DNA of 64,000 bases from Dichetophora obliterata (taxonomy: Eukaryota > Arthropoda > Insecta > Diptera > Sciomyzidae). Below are positions 22,216-32,905 of this stretch, piece after piece (the first letter of the stretch is position 1; each line of letters opens with the position of its first letter). Position numbers and translations under genes: made by a program. The notes under the pieces were generated by a model. The model was not told the origin of the DNA. It did no database searches and worked only from the letters and a program-made list of their open reading frames with translations. The stretch lies in NCBI GenBank assembly GCA_963920525.1, contig OY986439.1:20408819-20472818 (forward strand), given 5' to 3'.

Positions 22216-22895
22216 ACCACTGTGCGGCGCACGTGTCTGTTTGCTTCTTGTGCGTAAACACGTGCAATAGAAGTGTAATTTATATTATGCGCATGTGATT
22301 TGGTAACTGAAGGCTACAGAAAAATAAAAAAATACTTTACAAATTTAATAATAATTGCTGATTGCAGAAAATGAATGACTTACGATACTATCGAAACTGC
22401 GTATTATTTTTAAGCCTTAACAACGTTACCTCATGCGCAGCTTTCACTGTGCACGATAAAAACAAAAAGCAACACAAGAATAACACATCTGTTATTCAGC
22501 ATTTAGATATGCGTAGGAAAAAATAGCACAAAACAAATACAAAAAACTCGCTCACTATTTACTGCTGCGCTCTACTGCGCTCTCTTTCATATCCGTGGCA
22601 GATGAGCCGAGTGATTCGGCTACTTGTGTCGATTATGAGTATTTGGGCAAGTAGGATAAGTATCAGCAAGACGACAACAACCATAAGTATTTATGAACCG
22701 AAAAAACCCGATCTTTCCTGATCCGACTCATGACTTAGGATACTCATATTTATTTGAGCCGCCGCATTCTAGCTTCGTAGAAGAGAATATGAGTCGAGTT
22801 GTGTGCGCTTAGGGTGAGTAGGTTTTTGTACTTATTTTTTTCGGATATACTCAGAGTCGCAAAAAAGCTATCCGTTGCAGATCTCTGATTCATAC

Positions 22896-23148
22896 CTCCT
22901 GTTAAAAATGATTATTATTAACATCTGAGAACAAATCAAACATGACGGGAACTCAAATTTAGCTGACGAAGAAGACATTTTATGATGAATTAGCTTAAAC
23001 AGAGTAATGCTACTCGCAGTATATCTAACAGAGTTGTTATTTTTAAATTGTTGCTAAAATGTTTATTAAAAACATGTATAATTATGCTTTCCTACAATAA
23101 AAAACATACAAATTTAAGACTGAATTTAAATTAATCACTTCCTTTCAC
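22896..23148. other. AT-rich flank of the hAT chain
   Basis: I recognise nothing here. It should be the continuation of the sequence ending at 18,504 before insertion of elements A and B. Confidence 0.4.
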
Positions 23149-23383
23149 TTGCCAAATCGATTAACTCCCTTAATCACGAAAAAATTTTAATTTATAATAG
23201 TAATGATAAAGATACATTCAATTGCTTACTCTAAATATCTTGTTGTATAAAAGATACATCCGTAAAAATGCAGTCTACTTTGTTTATTTTAATTTTTAAT
23301 TTAACAAGAATTTAATAAATTAATATAAACTACTTGCTCATTTTTCTCAACATTTTGTTTTATGGAGTTAATCGATTTGGCAA
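23149..23383. mobile_element. 235-bp MITE with a 20-bp perfect inverted repeat
   Basis: TTGCCAAATCGATTAACTCC (23,149-23,168) and its exact complement (23,364-23,383) bound an AT-rich interior. The same 20-mer is found once more at 17,049. No clear target duplication could be assigned. Confidence 0.75.
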
Positions 23384-23592
23384 TTGAAGCATTCAATGAA
23401 AATGTACATTTTTTAGTTTCAAGTAATAAATAATAAAAAATTGTATTAAAAAAGTTTTAAATCATTTACTTCTTAAAGTTTTCAATCCCGAACTAATTCC
23501 GGGATCGAGAAAAACTTCCGTGATTGAACTCCCTAGTTAATACTTTTATGTACCAAAATTCAGATCGAAGGACCCTTCTTTTAACCCCCTAC

Positions 23593-24345
23593 TAGGGCAT
23601 CCAATTTCGGGACGTTTCGACAATCCCGGGATTGGAAAAACACAATCCCGAGATCCCGGTACCAGACCCGGGATTGACAAACCTTAGAAAATGAATTTTT
23701 TGGAAGACGTAATATGTAGTTCCAAAGCCGTTATGCCTTGTTTTACAACACAAAACAATGCAAAAGATTTTAAAAAACACAGTTTCGATTAAATATTTTG
23801 ATAGTATTTATTGTTTATTTCTGAAAAACAAAGATGAATTCTTAAACAAAAAATTAATTAAATGAGATCTTTCGAAAGGCTCATAAAATTATTTAAAAAA
23901 CAATAAAATAGTGTAATATTTTTAGTAATTCAAAGTACGAATTTTGTTTAAATTTTAGTTTAAAGAATTTTTTTTTAATTTTTTAAGGTAACATTTAAGT
24001 GTTTTAAAGTTAGTATTTTGTAATATTTTGTAAGTTTAGTTCAAGAAAGGTTTATTTTTTTAAATTTTTCACGTCATATTTTGTACAGCTAGTTTCAAAA
24101 TATTTTTATTTTTGTATTATTAAAACCACATTTCAGTGTTTCTAAGGTATTATCATGTATTTCTCACATATTTTGAGAAAGGTTTTTATTAAAACATTTC
24201 TTAAATCACATTCAGTTTTTTCTTAGGTAGTATCATTGAACTTTTTAGTGGAATTTTTTGGAATTTTTTTGCAGTAAAGGCAATCTTGGGATTGTCGGGA
24301 TTTAAAAAAGTCCGGGACCCTGGAATCCCGGGATTGGATGCCCTA
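23593..24345. mobile_element. DNA element with TAGGGCATCCAAT ends and CCCGGGA subterminal motifs
   Basis: The inverted ends TAGGGCATCCAAT and ATTGGATGCCCTA enclose 753 bp. Subterminal copies of CAATCCCGGGATTG, CCCGAGATCCCGG and related palindromes occur near both ends. The form is hAT-like, but no 8-bp duplication is clear. CCCGGGA fragments at 15,895 and 23,486 suggest other decayed copies. Confidence 0.65.
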
Positions 24346-24848
24346 CCACATAACCTTGCTCTGCGCACTGTGTCAAACTTTAAGCACGAACTATGGAATT
24401 CTTTGTTTTGATACTGACAAAGAATGTATATACGATGTCTTAAAAATTTCATTAGGGGTATTCACAATTCATTCCACTTGCCAGTGTTAGAAATTTATAC
24501 CGAAATGTAACATTATGGATGGGGGTCTGTCGTGTGTGACGTTCTAAAAAATCTTTTTGGTTTTAAAAATTTCTTCTGAATTGTTCAATATTTAAGTTTC
24601 AATATTAATTTATGACATTGTTTTCCTTATTTATATGGTCATCAATATTTCTTGAAAAATTCTCTGATTTTTAATAGAGAGATTATAACATGTGATATTA
24701 CAAAAGTTATAAGTACAACGTATACTTTGATTTTTTCATAACAAATCGATAAAATGTAAAAAAAACCCAGAAAAATTCTAAGAACATATGAATGCGATAT
24801 GGGGAAGGCTAGAAATAAATATAACTTACAAAAATAAGTTAAGGTAAT
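24346..24848. other. AT-rich sequence with one MITE-like end
   Basis: AGGGGTATTCACAATT at 24,454-24,469 matches the end of the 16,581-17,007 element. No partner end is recognised nearby. Confidence 0.45.
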
Positions 24849-25294
24849 CATGATGTTCTGTGCAACTTTCTAAAAAATTTTATGGACACTGTTTAAGAAG
24901 ACATTTCTGAAAAAATAAAACTTTTGTGTTTCTAGTTCATGAAAAATTTTATGAAAATATTTTCACTTTGAATTTAGTTAAATTAAAAATAATACAATTT
25001 TCCAATAATACAATGCAAACAAACTAAAATGAAAAATGTTGCTGAACTAGAAATATATAAAATACATGATGTTCTGTGCAACTTTCTAAAAAATTTTATA
25101 GACACTGATTTAGGGTATAAGAAGACATTTCTAAAAAAATAAATTTTTTGTGCTTCTAGTTCATGAAAAGTTTTATGAAAATATTTTCACTTTGAATTTG
25201 GTTAAATTAAAAATAACAATACAATTTTCCAATAATACATTGCAAACAAACTAAAATGAAAAATGTTGCTGAACTAGAAATATATAAAATACAT
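24849..25294. repeat. Tandem duplication, period 216 bp
   Basis: Two adjacent copies (24,849-25,064 and 25,065-25,294) both start CATGATGTTCTGTGCAACT and run through ACTAGAAATATATAAAATAC. They differ by a few substitutions and small indels (an extra GATTTAGGGTAT in copy 2). Confidence 0.9.
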
Positions 25295-25394
25295 TTATTG
25301 CTGGTAGAAAAACTGCTGCTCATGATATGAAATTCAACTTATTTTTAGAGCTTTCATAAATGTTGTTAAAACTGCGTTATATACATTATCAGCA

Positions 25395-26025
25395 GCTCAC
25401 ACATGTTGTTCTTGTTAGTTGCTGTTGCTGCTGTTGTCGGTGCTGTTGTCAGTGTAAAACTTGCAAATATATTTCATGCATTTGCAGGTGTTTTTTTTAT
25501 TGTTCTTCTGTTGTTGTTGCTGCTGCTGTTTTGCATTTTTCACTTAAAATACATTTTTACATTTTTACAACAACCAAACAACAGCTATCAAAACAAGCAA
25601 CTAACAACAGCGGCAACTGTTGTGTTGTTTTTTGTTTTTTTTTCCTTTCTTTTTGTTGCAGTTGTTGCTTGTAGCCAATTTACATATTTCCTAAGAAAAT
25701 CAAAGCGAATGCTTAATGCAGCGTATCGCATCATTTGCGCGCCAAACGAAGTTGGTTGCGGTTGAATGTAGTAGTTTTTTCTTTTTAATTTTTATTTTTT
25801 TTTTTATTTTTTATCTAGTGTTGGTGCTGTTGCTTTCATCAACCCACACCTTGTTTGCACGATCACATTTAACTGCTTTTGTTGTTGTTGTTGTTGCTGC
25901 CTTTAGTGCGATCATATGTCTCGCTGTCTGTCTGTTTGTCGATCTGTCCGTCCGTTCTGAGTCTTTTCAACGCGTCATTTCCATTCAAACATCATTCACC
26001 GCTGCTGTTGTTGCTGCAGCGTAGC
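25395..26025 (+). repeat. CTG/TTG trinucleotide-rich region
   Basis: Irregular runs of GCTGTTG, GTTGTTG and CTGCTG occur at about 25,410-25,455, 25,508-25,530, 25,878-25,900 and 25,998-26,020. They open several long overlapping frames made of Leu, Val, Cys and Ala. Such opa-like runs are common in fly 5' UTRs, introns and regulatory DNA. I see no protein family signature, so I do not call genes. Confidence 0.6.
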
Positions 26026-26155
26026 TCATCAAAAGAGCGCAATTTTCCCACGATTTTTCAAGTTCGATTTATGTCGAGGGAAATGCAACAGACACTGAGG
26101 AAAAATTTCTTTTTCAGAAGTAAATTGCACTTGCAATATTTGAGAAAATTTTAAT

Positions 26156-27590
26156 GGCAACAGTATTTTTTTTTTTTTTTTGGGTTTTTTATTTATAATA
26201 TGTATTTAAGGTGTTTTTTTAAGTTTAATAATGATTCATCATAATTCATCTGATTTCTACAAAGTTAAATCAATATTTTAAAAATGTATTTTTAATTTCT
26301 AATTATAGAAGTAAACTGAAAATATTTATAAAATTAAAATTTTTATTTGAATTTTTTTGTTTTTAAAATGACGTAGCTATCTGGCTCGAAGAACCATAAT
26401 CAATGCTTTGCATATAGAAAAAAAAATAAGTAGTTTATTAGATTTTCGAAATTATTACCTATTACTTATAAAACTCTATAAATATAGCTCTAAATGTATT
26501 TTAAGCTCTTAAAATTGTTACTTTTTTACAAATCAAAGATTAAAACCAACATAATGTTTTAACACCAGATTAATAGAATATTTTCACGATAACGTCAAAA
26601 AGTACTATTTTTAAGTCGTAAAAGATACGTTTTACAAAAATATTTTTCATTAAACTTCACCATTGTATCTTAGAACACAATAACTATGCCAAAAATAAAT
26701 ATATGGCTGTTATTTTACTTTTTTTGTAAGTAAATAGCTTAACTTATTAGTGAACTTATAACCTTATGAAACGTGAAAAGTTTATTCACATATTTTTTAT
26801 CTTACATACCAGAACCTGTTGGTCAAAATTTGTATTAATTTTGGTTAATTCTCTCTGTAATTAATGCTTTTTTGAGTTCAAAAAAATTAAAATGAACTGT
26901 GTAACACAAATATTTGTATAATTTTAAAAATAGAGAAAATAATTGGGTGAATGTTATTAAATCTTTCAGATGAACTACGATTTCAAAAATTCATCTCAAA
27001 CAGTATCTTCTCCAAATTTACTTTAAAAATTCTACAAGTGCATTTAAGGTGCCACATAAAAGAAAGGTGAATGCAATATATATTCCAGCACAAACTTAGT
27101 TTGGTCGTGATTTTTGTAACTGAAAATTGATGAGCATTTAAGCAGAAAAATGCTTAAATTCTTTGGAAGAGGCACTTAAAAAAAAATTCATGATGTACCT
27201 ATTTAGCTGTCCACACGTCATTAAAACAAGCAGCTCGTTATATAATAAAGCAGTTTATTTAGCAACACCAACGCCAGTGATTTGGCTTTATCTTGCACTA
27301 CCAAACCAAGTAAAATAAACGTAATTTGCTAAAGATGCTGCTTTTTTGGGATACATCCAAATCCTTCCTACCCCTCTTTCAGCCCAATCCTTCCACACAT
27401 TCCTGGCAACTTTTTCTAACTCGACCTTATGCTTAATTTTTCTTTAGTTGTTTTTCGACTCGTAGCCAATTGTGCGAATGAAATCAATTTTTTATGCCTT
27501 TACTTTTGTGACCATTTTTATTGTTAATTTTTTTCGCTTGATTTTTCCTTCGTGTCAAGCTTCATTAAAAAAAAATGATTGCTGCTCGCA
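26156..27590. other. Very AT-rich non-coding stretch
   Basis: It begins with a T run. No frames, repeat ends or RNA signals are supported. Confidence 0.5.
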
Positions 27591-28000
27591 ATACAGGGCT
27601 AAGTCTATCAAATAAACACATCCAACCAAAACTATTTTGCATAGCTAGCGCCCTCTATTGTGTCGCTGTAACAGTACGAAAATTGCTGACATTGTGTTTG
27701 TCGGCATTGTAAGCAGCAGCAGCGGCGGCGGCAAACGCTGATGGCGGCGCTTGTTTTGATAGTTTTTCTGATGCAAATCATGGGTGTGGGAAAGTGGGCG
27801 GCTCTAAAGGTGTGTTATATCTACCTGTGTGTACCGTGTGTGCTTGTGTGTGAGTGTGTGTTTGTGCTTTGTGTGCGAAATAGTGTAAATTGGAGCGCAT
27901 TTTCATGCAACAAAATAGAACCACAACAACAACAACAAATAAAAGAAATAAGGTCTTTGCGAACATGTGAAACTTTTTCTCAAGCCACGCCTTAGCTATG
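27591..28000 (+). other. Mixed-composition island with an 84-codon frame
   Basis: The segment holds CAGCAGCAGCGGCGGCGG near 27,716 and a GTGTGT-rich stretch near 27,820-27,880. An ATG at 27,741 opens 84 codons: a hydrophobic N-terminal segment (about residues 3-13), many Cys/Val codons from the GT repeat, then Gln5. No family is recognised. It is likely a chance frame in an exon-like or regulatory island; a strong splice donor does not follow. Confidence 0.25.
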
Positions 28001-28734
28001 CCGTCAGCTTGGAGGGTGTTTTTTTATGGTGAATAATATCTATTTTTTTTTATTTTTTACTAAAAAATATTCTCATTCGAAATTTTAGTTTGGACGTGAT
28101 TTAGTTTCTTTGTCTACTTTAAGACGCTGCTTAATTTGAAAATGTCCTCTTTTAAAATTTTTAGCTTTACAGATGCCGCCTTTACTCAAAGTTCTGTCAA
28201 TGCGTTTGAAGCAATACAAACGTAACTGTCATTAAAAATGATGCGAGAATAATGCTGCATCATAATGACAGAACCCTGGCAGTGACAGTGGCTTAGTTAA
28301 GTTTTTAAAAAAATATTTTTCATGAATTTATATTTTTTTATTTGCCTTGCTTTTTGATTAACATTGTTCTATATAATATTTGAAAGATTTTAAATAATAA
28401 TATTCGATAGAAAACAAGAACGAGTTACACAAACACACTCTGCAGAAAAACCAATATATTGTCAGAACACATAGGAAACCTTTCATTATTATCTTAAATT
28501 CTCTCAATTTCTCTCTTTCTCTGAAAATATATAGTAAGTTTCTGACTAAGCGTTTTGTATGAGTTCACCGGATCTTTTAATATAAAAAAATTTTACTTAA
28601 AAAATCCATTTTCTTTAGGAAAAATAAGTTAGGAAAACCTTATGTAAGCCCGGATATGGTACGAATTTGACCAGGAAGCCTTTAATTTCTGATCAGGGGG
28701 ATATCAGGTTTTCCTGAGACATTTCTTGAACTAG
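28001..28734. other. AT-rich sequence without identified features
   Basis: Short inverted motifs (AGTTCTGTCA near 28,190 and TGACAGAACC near 28,267) are visible, but element boundaries cannot be set. Confidence 0.4.
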
Positions 28735-28982
28735 AGATGGGCTCGTGAGTGATTTTGACTCACTATCACGCATGCTCACGGTATGTTTTATTATAATCAC
28801 AGATGCTCAATATTACAATTATTTTTACTCACAACCACACACGCTCACGATGTGCTTTTCTTATCACACACTCGTGATTAAAATTATGATGGTACCCACG
28901 ATCACGCACAATCACAATTAAATTTTTTACGCACGTGTGCTCACGAATTCAATTATTTACAAATAGACACGCTTACTTATAA
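28735..28982. repeat. Degenerate CTCACGATCACGC-type repeat with a hAT-like start
   Basis: Starting at AGAGATGGGCTCGTGAG, motifs of the type GCTCACGA, TCACGC and ATCACA recur every 20-50 bases to about 28,980. The first bases resemble a hAT end, but the other end is lost. Confidence 0.5.
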
Positions 28983-28997
28983 AAATTCTTAAAGAAT

Positions 28998-29607
28998 TTA
29001 TTTTTATTTTTTTATTTATTTTCATATAGCATTAGTACAAATAAGAACTAAATTCTTTTACAGTACAACATATAAATATAAATTAACATCATTATTTATA
29101 TATGTATGTATATATTTGGATATAACAACAAGTTAATAAACATTGGAATTCAACATAAATTAATAATTGTTAAAAATAAACAAATTAATCAAATTAATTA
29201 GTTATTAAAAAATCTTAAAATATTAAAACTTAAACCTAAAGAAGGAAATATTGAAGAAGAAAATAAGGAAAGAAACAGAATTTAAAGAGTAGAAAAGTGA
29301 GCCATAATAGATTGCCTAAATTTTTGCGCCCGAGTTATTTCTCTTATGCTACGTGGTAGAGCATTCCATAGTCTTACGGCATTAATGAAGAACAGATTGG
29401 AGGTATTAAGAGAGCTATGCCTAGGAACTATAAGAACGTTACATCTTCTAGAAATGCTGAATTGCATTTTTTCATAGAGATAATGTGGTGTTTTTTTATG
29501 TATAATTTTATGAAGGAAGATGCAGTTTCTAGCATTAAGATATTCAATCAAGCTGCACCCAAGTATTGCATTTCTGAAAGTTGAGAGGCGGTCAATTTTT
29601 TTAAGCC
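28998..29607 (-). mobile_element. 5'-truncated non-LTR retrotransposon (3' end of the reverse transcriptase ORF)
   Basis: A perfect 15-bp target duplication, AAATTCTTAAAGAAT, flanks it (28,983-28,997; 29,608-29,622). On the minus strand the frame runs from the truncation to a stop at 29,282 and ends with the typical C-terminus of Jockey/CR1-like polyproteins: a VPRHSS block, then NAVRLWNALPRSI, then a Phe-Arg motif. A 3' UTR and an A-rich tail (to 28,998) follow. The minus-strand frame at 29,282-29,551 is the intact part, with no start of its own. Confidence 0.85.
29282..29607 (-). pseudogene. C-terminal fragment of a non-LTR ORF2 protein
   Basis: About 108 codons remain. The conserved block RLWNALPRSI lies about 30 residues before the stop; in complete elements it follows the reverse transcriptase domain. 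Nothing of the RT catalytic core (YxDD) is present because of 5' truncation. The fragment is non-functional by itself. Confidence 0.8.
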
Positions 29608-29734
29608 AAATTCTTAAAGAATGACCCGCCGGCGGTGGCTCAGGATGGTCATGAGCTAGGTACGCCGACGCAACCCAGCAGCTGCTCTATCCTAGCTCCA
29701 GACTGACCAAGTCTTGATCACTAAAATTAGATAG

Positions 29735-29950
29735 TTAAAATGAGTTTATAAAAGTTTTCGCTAGTATACACGACCTGAGAGAACCTGTGCCACTAGCGAA
29801 GAACAGCTTATAACCGTCCACCTTCAACCCACAAACCTTGCCACCATGAGTCCAAGGCTCCTGAATTAGGACTACATCTTCATCGCCTCTACTGAGACGG
29901 GTTACTAATTCGGCGCTGGCTACCTTCGCATAGTGTAGGTTGATCTGCAA
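29735..29950 (-). pseudogene. ORF2 N-terminus: apurinic-like endonuclease, truncated
   Basis: The frame opens at TTG in the motif QINLHYAK, the metal/DNA-binding Asn segment at the start of APE endonucleases of non-LTR elements. It continues to VVLIQEPW, containing the catalytic Glu, then a Gly/Val/Leu-rich strand. It stops after about 71 codons, where the frame runs into 3' UTR-like sequence. The remaining endonuclease motifs and the whole RT are absent. It overlaps the tail of ORF1 in another frame, as is usual in this group. Confidence 0.8.
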
Positions 29951-30006
29951 TAACCAGTTCTGCGTTTACTCTCCTCGACCTCCATTATGTTATTGTCTAT
30001 ATTATC

Positions 30007-31289
30007 CAAACCCGCCAGAGGACCTTCGGGGAACCTGCCTGTCCCAAGCCAGGAAAAAGGGTGAGAGTTTGTAATGAGTTCATTCTTGAGGCACGGATCT
30101 TGAATGTTCATCTGATAATCTGTAAAAGAAAAAGGTTTACCTTGAGCCTTGGTTGTTGCTGCCAAATTCTTGGAGAAAGCATGGTTTTGATATTAAGTTA
30201 TCATAACACCGTCATCTGTAATATGCTTTCGATGGACGATCAATCCAACATAACTTGAAGAGCGGGGAGAGTCATCCATCAATGATGGGGAGACCTGATC
30301 TATCGTTGTTCTGCAGACCTTATCTTAGAATAAAGGTTATTATGTAGGAAACATTTAATCTTTGGACCGTTGTATAAGCCAATTGGTATACAACGGCTCA
30401 TGCTTCCTAGTTTTCTGAAAAAGGCTTTTTATTAAGTCTTAATTAGGCTAACGAATTTGCGTAAGTAGGATTGTGGTTTACTCGGTATTTTACTGCGAAA
30501 CCAATGGTTATTTTTGACATAGTCATGTACAATTCTAGTGGCTGAAGGTGTCACAGTCAAATATAAATGTTTTAAGAACTTTTGGTCTGTAAGACGGGAT
30601 GTTGAAGAGCCTTGTCTGGTGGAGCCTTGAGCCCAGGTATTGACTGTCGTTGGGCATGGTCCTTCGGGGTTTAAATTCGCTCTGGCTGTGGTTAGGCCAG
30701 GAAGGTCAGTGTGAGTTACACTTAAGTTGAACTCGGGTTGGTGATTCCCTTAAATTACTAAGAGAAAGATGGTAGATTGAATCTCGATATTTCAAACAGT
30801 AAATGTTAGGACGGTAAGCAACTACCAGATCAATATACTGTTACCTTTGAAATTTGAGAACAGGCGACGGGGAAACCTAAATAGTCTGAGTTGTGTCCAC
30901 TAAGATGAGGAACCTGATTACATAAGTGACAGGCCTAGTATGTCGCCTTAGTTTTTCGTCTCAAAGAGTGATGACCTTTGATCATGATGATTATGTAGCG
31001 TCCAAAAAATAAGGGTAGTATTATTGGTATTGATACTGAGATAACCCAAGGTTATTAAAATAACCAAGTCATGCTTAAATTCTAGTGACTGAACGTGTCA
31101 CGGTCGTGAATAGTGTCTTGTTGACATCAGTGATGGGGTTCTGTGGTATGTTATTAGGGGAACCTTTCTAAGTGGATCTTTTGAATTCCGAAGGGGCGTT
31201 AGCCGATGCTTCATATTTGTCCCAAGCTTTGGAGCAGCGTTGAATTATGCCTTCGCGGCAGGGGTCAACGTTAAAAACATAGAGGATAA
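30007..31289 (+). mobile_element. Element X, copy 2, inserted in the ORF1 of the non-LTR element
   Basis: This copy is about 90% identical by eye to copy 1 and shares both ends (AAACCCGCCAGAGGACC; GGGGTCAACGTTAAAAACAT). It is flanked by TTGTCTATATTATC (29,993-30,006) and CTGTCTATATGATC (31,290-31,303), a 14-bp duplication with two mismatches. Removing it restores continuity of the ORF1 tail on the minus strand, which proves it is a separate insertion. The same hairpins are seen, some with compensatory changes. Minus-strand frame 29,920-30,165 and plus frame 30,061-30,258 are artefacts. Confidence 0.8.
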
Positions 31290-31303
31290 CTGTCTATATG
31301 ATC

Positions 31304-31783
31304 CGAATCAGATTCTAGAAGCGGCTTCTCTGAATTCTCATCGAATATGTCGGCAATACCATATTCCGACGATCCTACCGACACCCGGTCACTATCATCT
31401 ATTGTCGCACCCTCCTTCAGAGGAGTGCTTGCCTACGCAGGATCCGCATCTATGGTCGCGTTAGCCGCAGACTATACTACTGCATCCTCCCTTGGAGAAA
31501 TGCTTTCCTCAACGCCTGCGTTATCCGCTAGCTTATCCTTCTAATATACCTTCACGAGTACCCTCGTGACCCCAAAGCGAACCCACCCATCGCATTTCCC
31601 TAAAGGACCCAAAGATGCGTCTCCCAAAGTAAGGAAAACCTGCCTAGCGCCATCTGTGGGATCCTCCATTTTGGCAACCCTCCAGTTCCGAACTGGATGT
31701 GGGTGTTGGAAACTCTTAGAATTTCTAGAATTTTTTCTGGCTCTGTGGGCTCCAGAGGTAGTCAGACCCGAGCCATTGGTCTG
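31304..31783 (-). pseudogene. ORF1 (gag-like) fragment of the non-LTR element
   Basis: A minus-strand frame is open for about 80 codons (31,783 to the stop at 31,541). It contains WRVAKMEDPTDGARQ, a Gly/Leu-rich segment and WVRFGVTRV, which looks like the C-terminal part of a gag-like ORF1 protein. Beyond the stop the same frame reads on as an acidic, Ser/Asp-rich tail (EESISPRED, then DDSDRVSVGSSE) with two further stops, up to the X insertion. The tail resumes at 30,000 and ends at 29,920. At least three stops in one frame make it a pseudogene. Confidence 0.65.
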
Positions 31784-32905
31784 CTAGGGATTTTCTCCTT
31801 TGAGACCGCCTTCAACCTTGCGCCTGGTCAAACTTCACCTACTCTGGCGATAGCCGCCTTGTAAAAAGTGACAGGGTGGCATCAGCTCACTTTACCAATC
31901 TAAACCCTCGTTGCCAGCCTATTGCAAAACAGTCGGGAGGAAAACCCAGCATCTCACCCATGAACCCGAGATAATTGGCAGCAAGCTTGGCCTCCACCAA
32001 CGTCCAGTTCGTGGCCGAGAGCCCAAAGTCCTCCGTCTCCCTATCCACGATAGCTAACACCTCACCACTTCTGGCAACATCGCTGAAGAGTCGGCCAGAA
32101 AAGCTACCAGCAACCTTAAGCTTTTTCGCACCACTTGCTGGTTTCTCCTCCTCCGACTTCTGTCGCTTGACCGACAGACCTTTACCGGCTCCAGACGGTG
32201 CTGCTCTACCGCTGATGATGCCTAATGCGCATTCACGGCTCTAATGCTGCTTGTCCGATAGCACAGACCTTGCAGCGGGCATCTTCTCTAAACGCGCGAG
32301 AAGTCTAGTTGCTGTGCGCAACTCCCAATCGCGACTAGACGAGCCCTTATGGGCAGAAGAAGGGTCCCGCCTCGAGTTGAACTGCCCCTACAGCTCTGAT
32401 CTGGCTTGGCCGGGTTCTGAGCCGCAACTGCAGCCACACTACTACCCTCCGGCTTCTGAGGAGATCCGGACTCCTTGGTTTTTGTTTTTTTATTTATAAA
32501 GGACATAACAGGACCCACGACGAGTAGCGGAGAAGGGATGTCCGTCTGTGCAGAGATCTGCATACACAGATGGGGCTTGATACATCCGGAGGTCGCCTCA
32601 GGTATCCGGTTGGGTCCGTGAAAGACTGTACTAGTTTTTTAAATGGGCCTCCAGCCTGGTCAATCCTCGGCACGGGTCGCATGACACCTTGATTCAGCCC
32701 ATTACCTTACACTGATGGGAAGGACCCGCCCAGGCAGCACTAGGACTCTTGAGAGTCGGAGCGCTGTGGATTGCGTCCCCCCCTCCCCCCCTTAGCTGAC
32801 CGCCGTCCCACACAGTAGCTTAACTACCCCTAACTGAGAACACTGTAGCAGTTATTTCCCAGCTGGCACCCACTAGGAGGATTAGGCGTAGGATTTTTGC
32901 CAGCT
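31784..32905 (-). other. 5' region of the non-LTR element (ORF1 N-terminus and 5' UTR, decayed)
   Basis: GC content is clearly higher than in the flanks. Minus-strand frames at 32,288-32,563 and 32,494-32,682 are Ser/Pro/Arg-rich and may be the disordered ORF1 N-terminus in two broken frames, but no motif is decisive. A CCCCCCCTCCCCCCC run lies near 32,778. The GC-rich block stops near 32,905, taken as the 5' end. Confidence 0.45.

Larger units (their letters stand above)
19746..22887. mobile_element. hAT-type non-autonomous element B
   Basis: The ends CAGAGAACTGCAA (19,746) and CAGAGATCTGCAA (complement, to 22,887) agree at 12 of 13 bases, and ATTCATAC flanks both (19,738-19,745; 22,888-22,895). 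Subterminal GAGTATCCG/CGGATACTC motifs lie at both ends. The unit is 3.1 kb with no recognisable transposase. It contains a TA-flanked MITE and a GGGAGG-containing repeat. It abuts element A and shares the middle 8-mer with it. Confidence 0.75.
29623..32905 (-). mobile_element. APE-type non-LTR element (R1/LOA/Jockey-like), internally deleted and interrupted
   Basis: On the minus strand the order is: 5' UTR-like GC-rich sequence (from about 32,900), a broken gag-like ORF1 (about 32.7-30.0 kb, interrupted by element X), the start of an endonuclease ORF2 (29,950-29,735), then directly a 3' UTR ending GGCGGGTC at 29,623. RT and RNase H coding sequence, normally about 3 kb, is missing, so this is an internal deletion derivative. 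Plus-strand frames at 31,240-32,499 are shadows. No target duplication of its own is found. Confidence 0.75.

Noticed and set aside
21905..22267. 120-codon minus-strand frame inside hAT element B, considered as a transposase piece
   Set aside because: No hAT motifs (no BED zinc finger, no DxW core or dimerisation motif); it spans diverged repeat units.
24215..24235. Splice-like TTTTTTCTTAG|GTAGTA
   Set aside because: The donor half (GTAGTA) is poor and it lies inside a transposon.
25360..26154. Four overlapping Val/Leu/Cys-rich frames
   Set aside because: They are produced by CTG/TTG trinucleotide runs in different frames, with no domain or start context.
31240..32499. Several plus-strand frames of 65-89 codons
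   Set aside because: The minus strand carries recognisable gag-like ORF1 sequence and the ORF2 start; the plus frames are antisense shadows in a GC-richer element.
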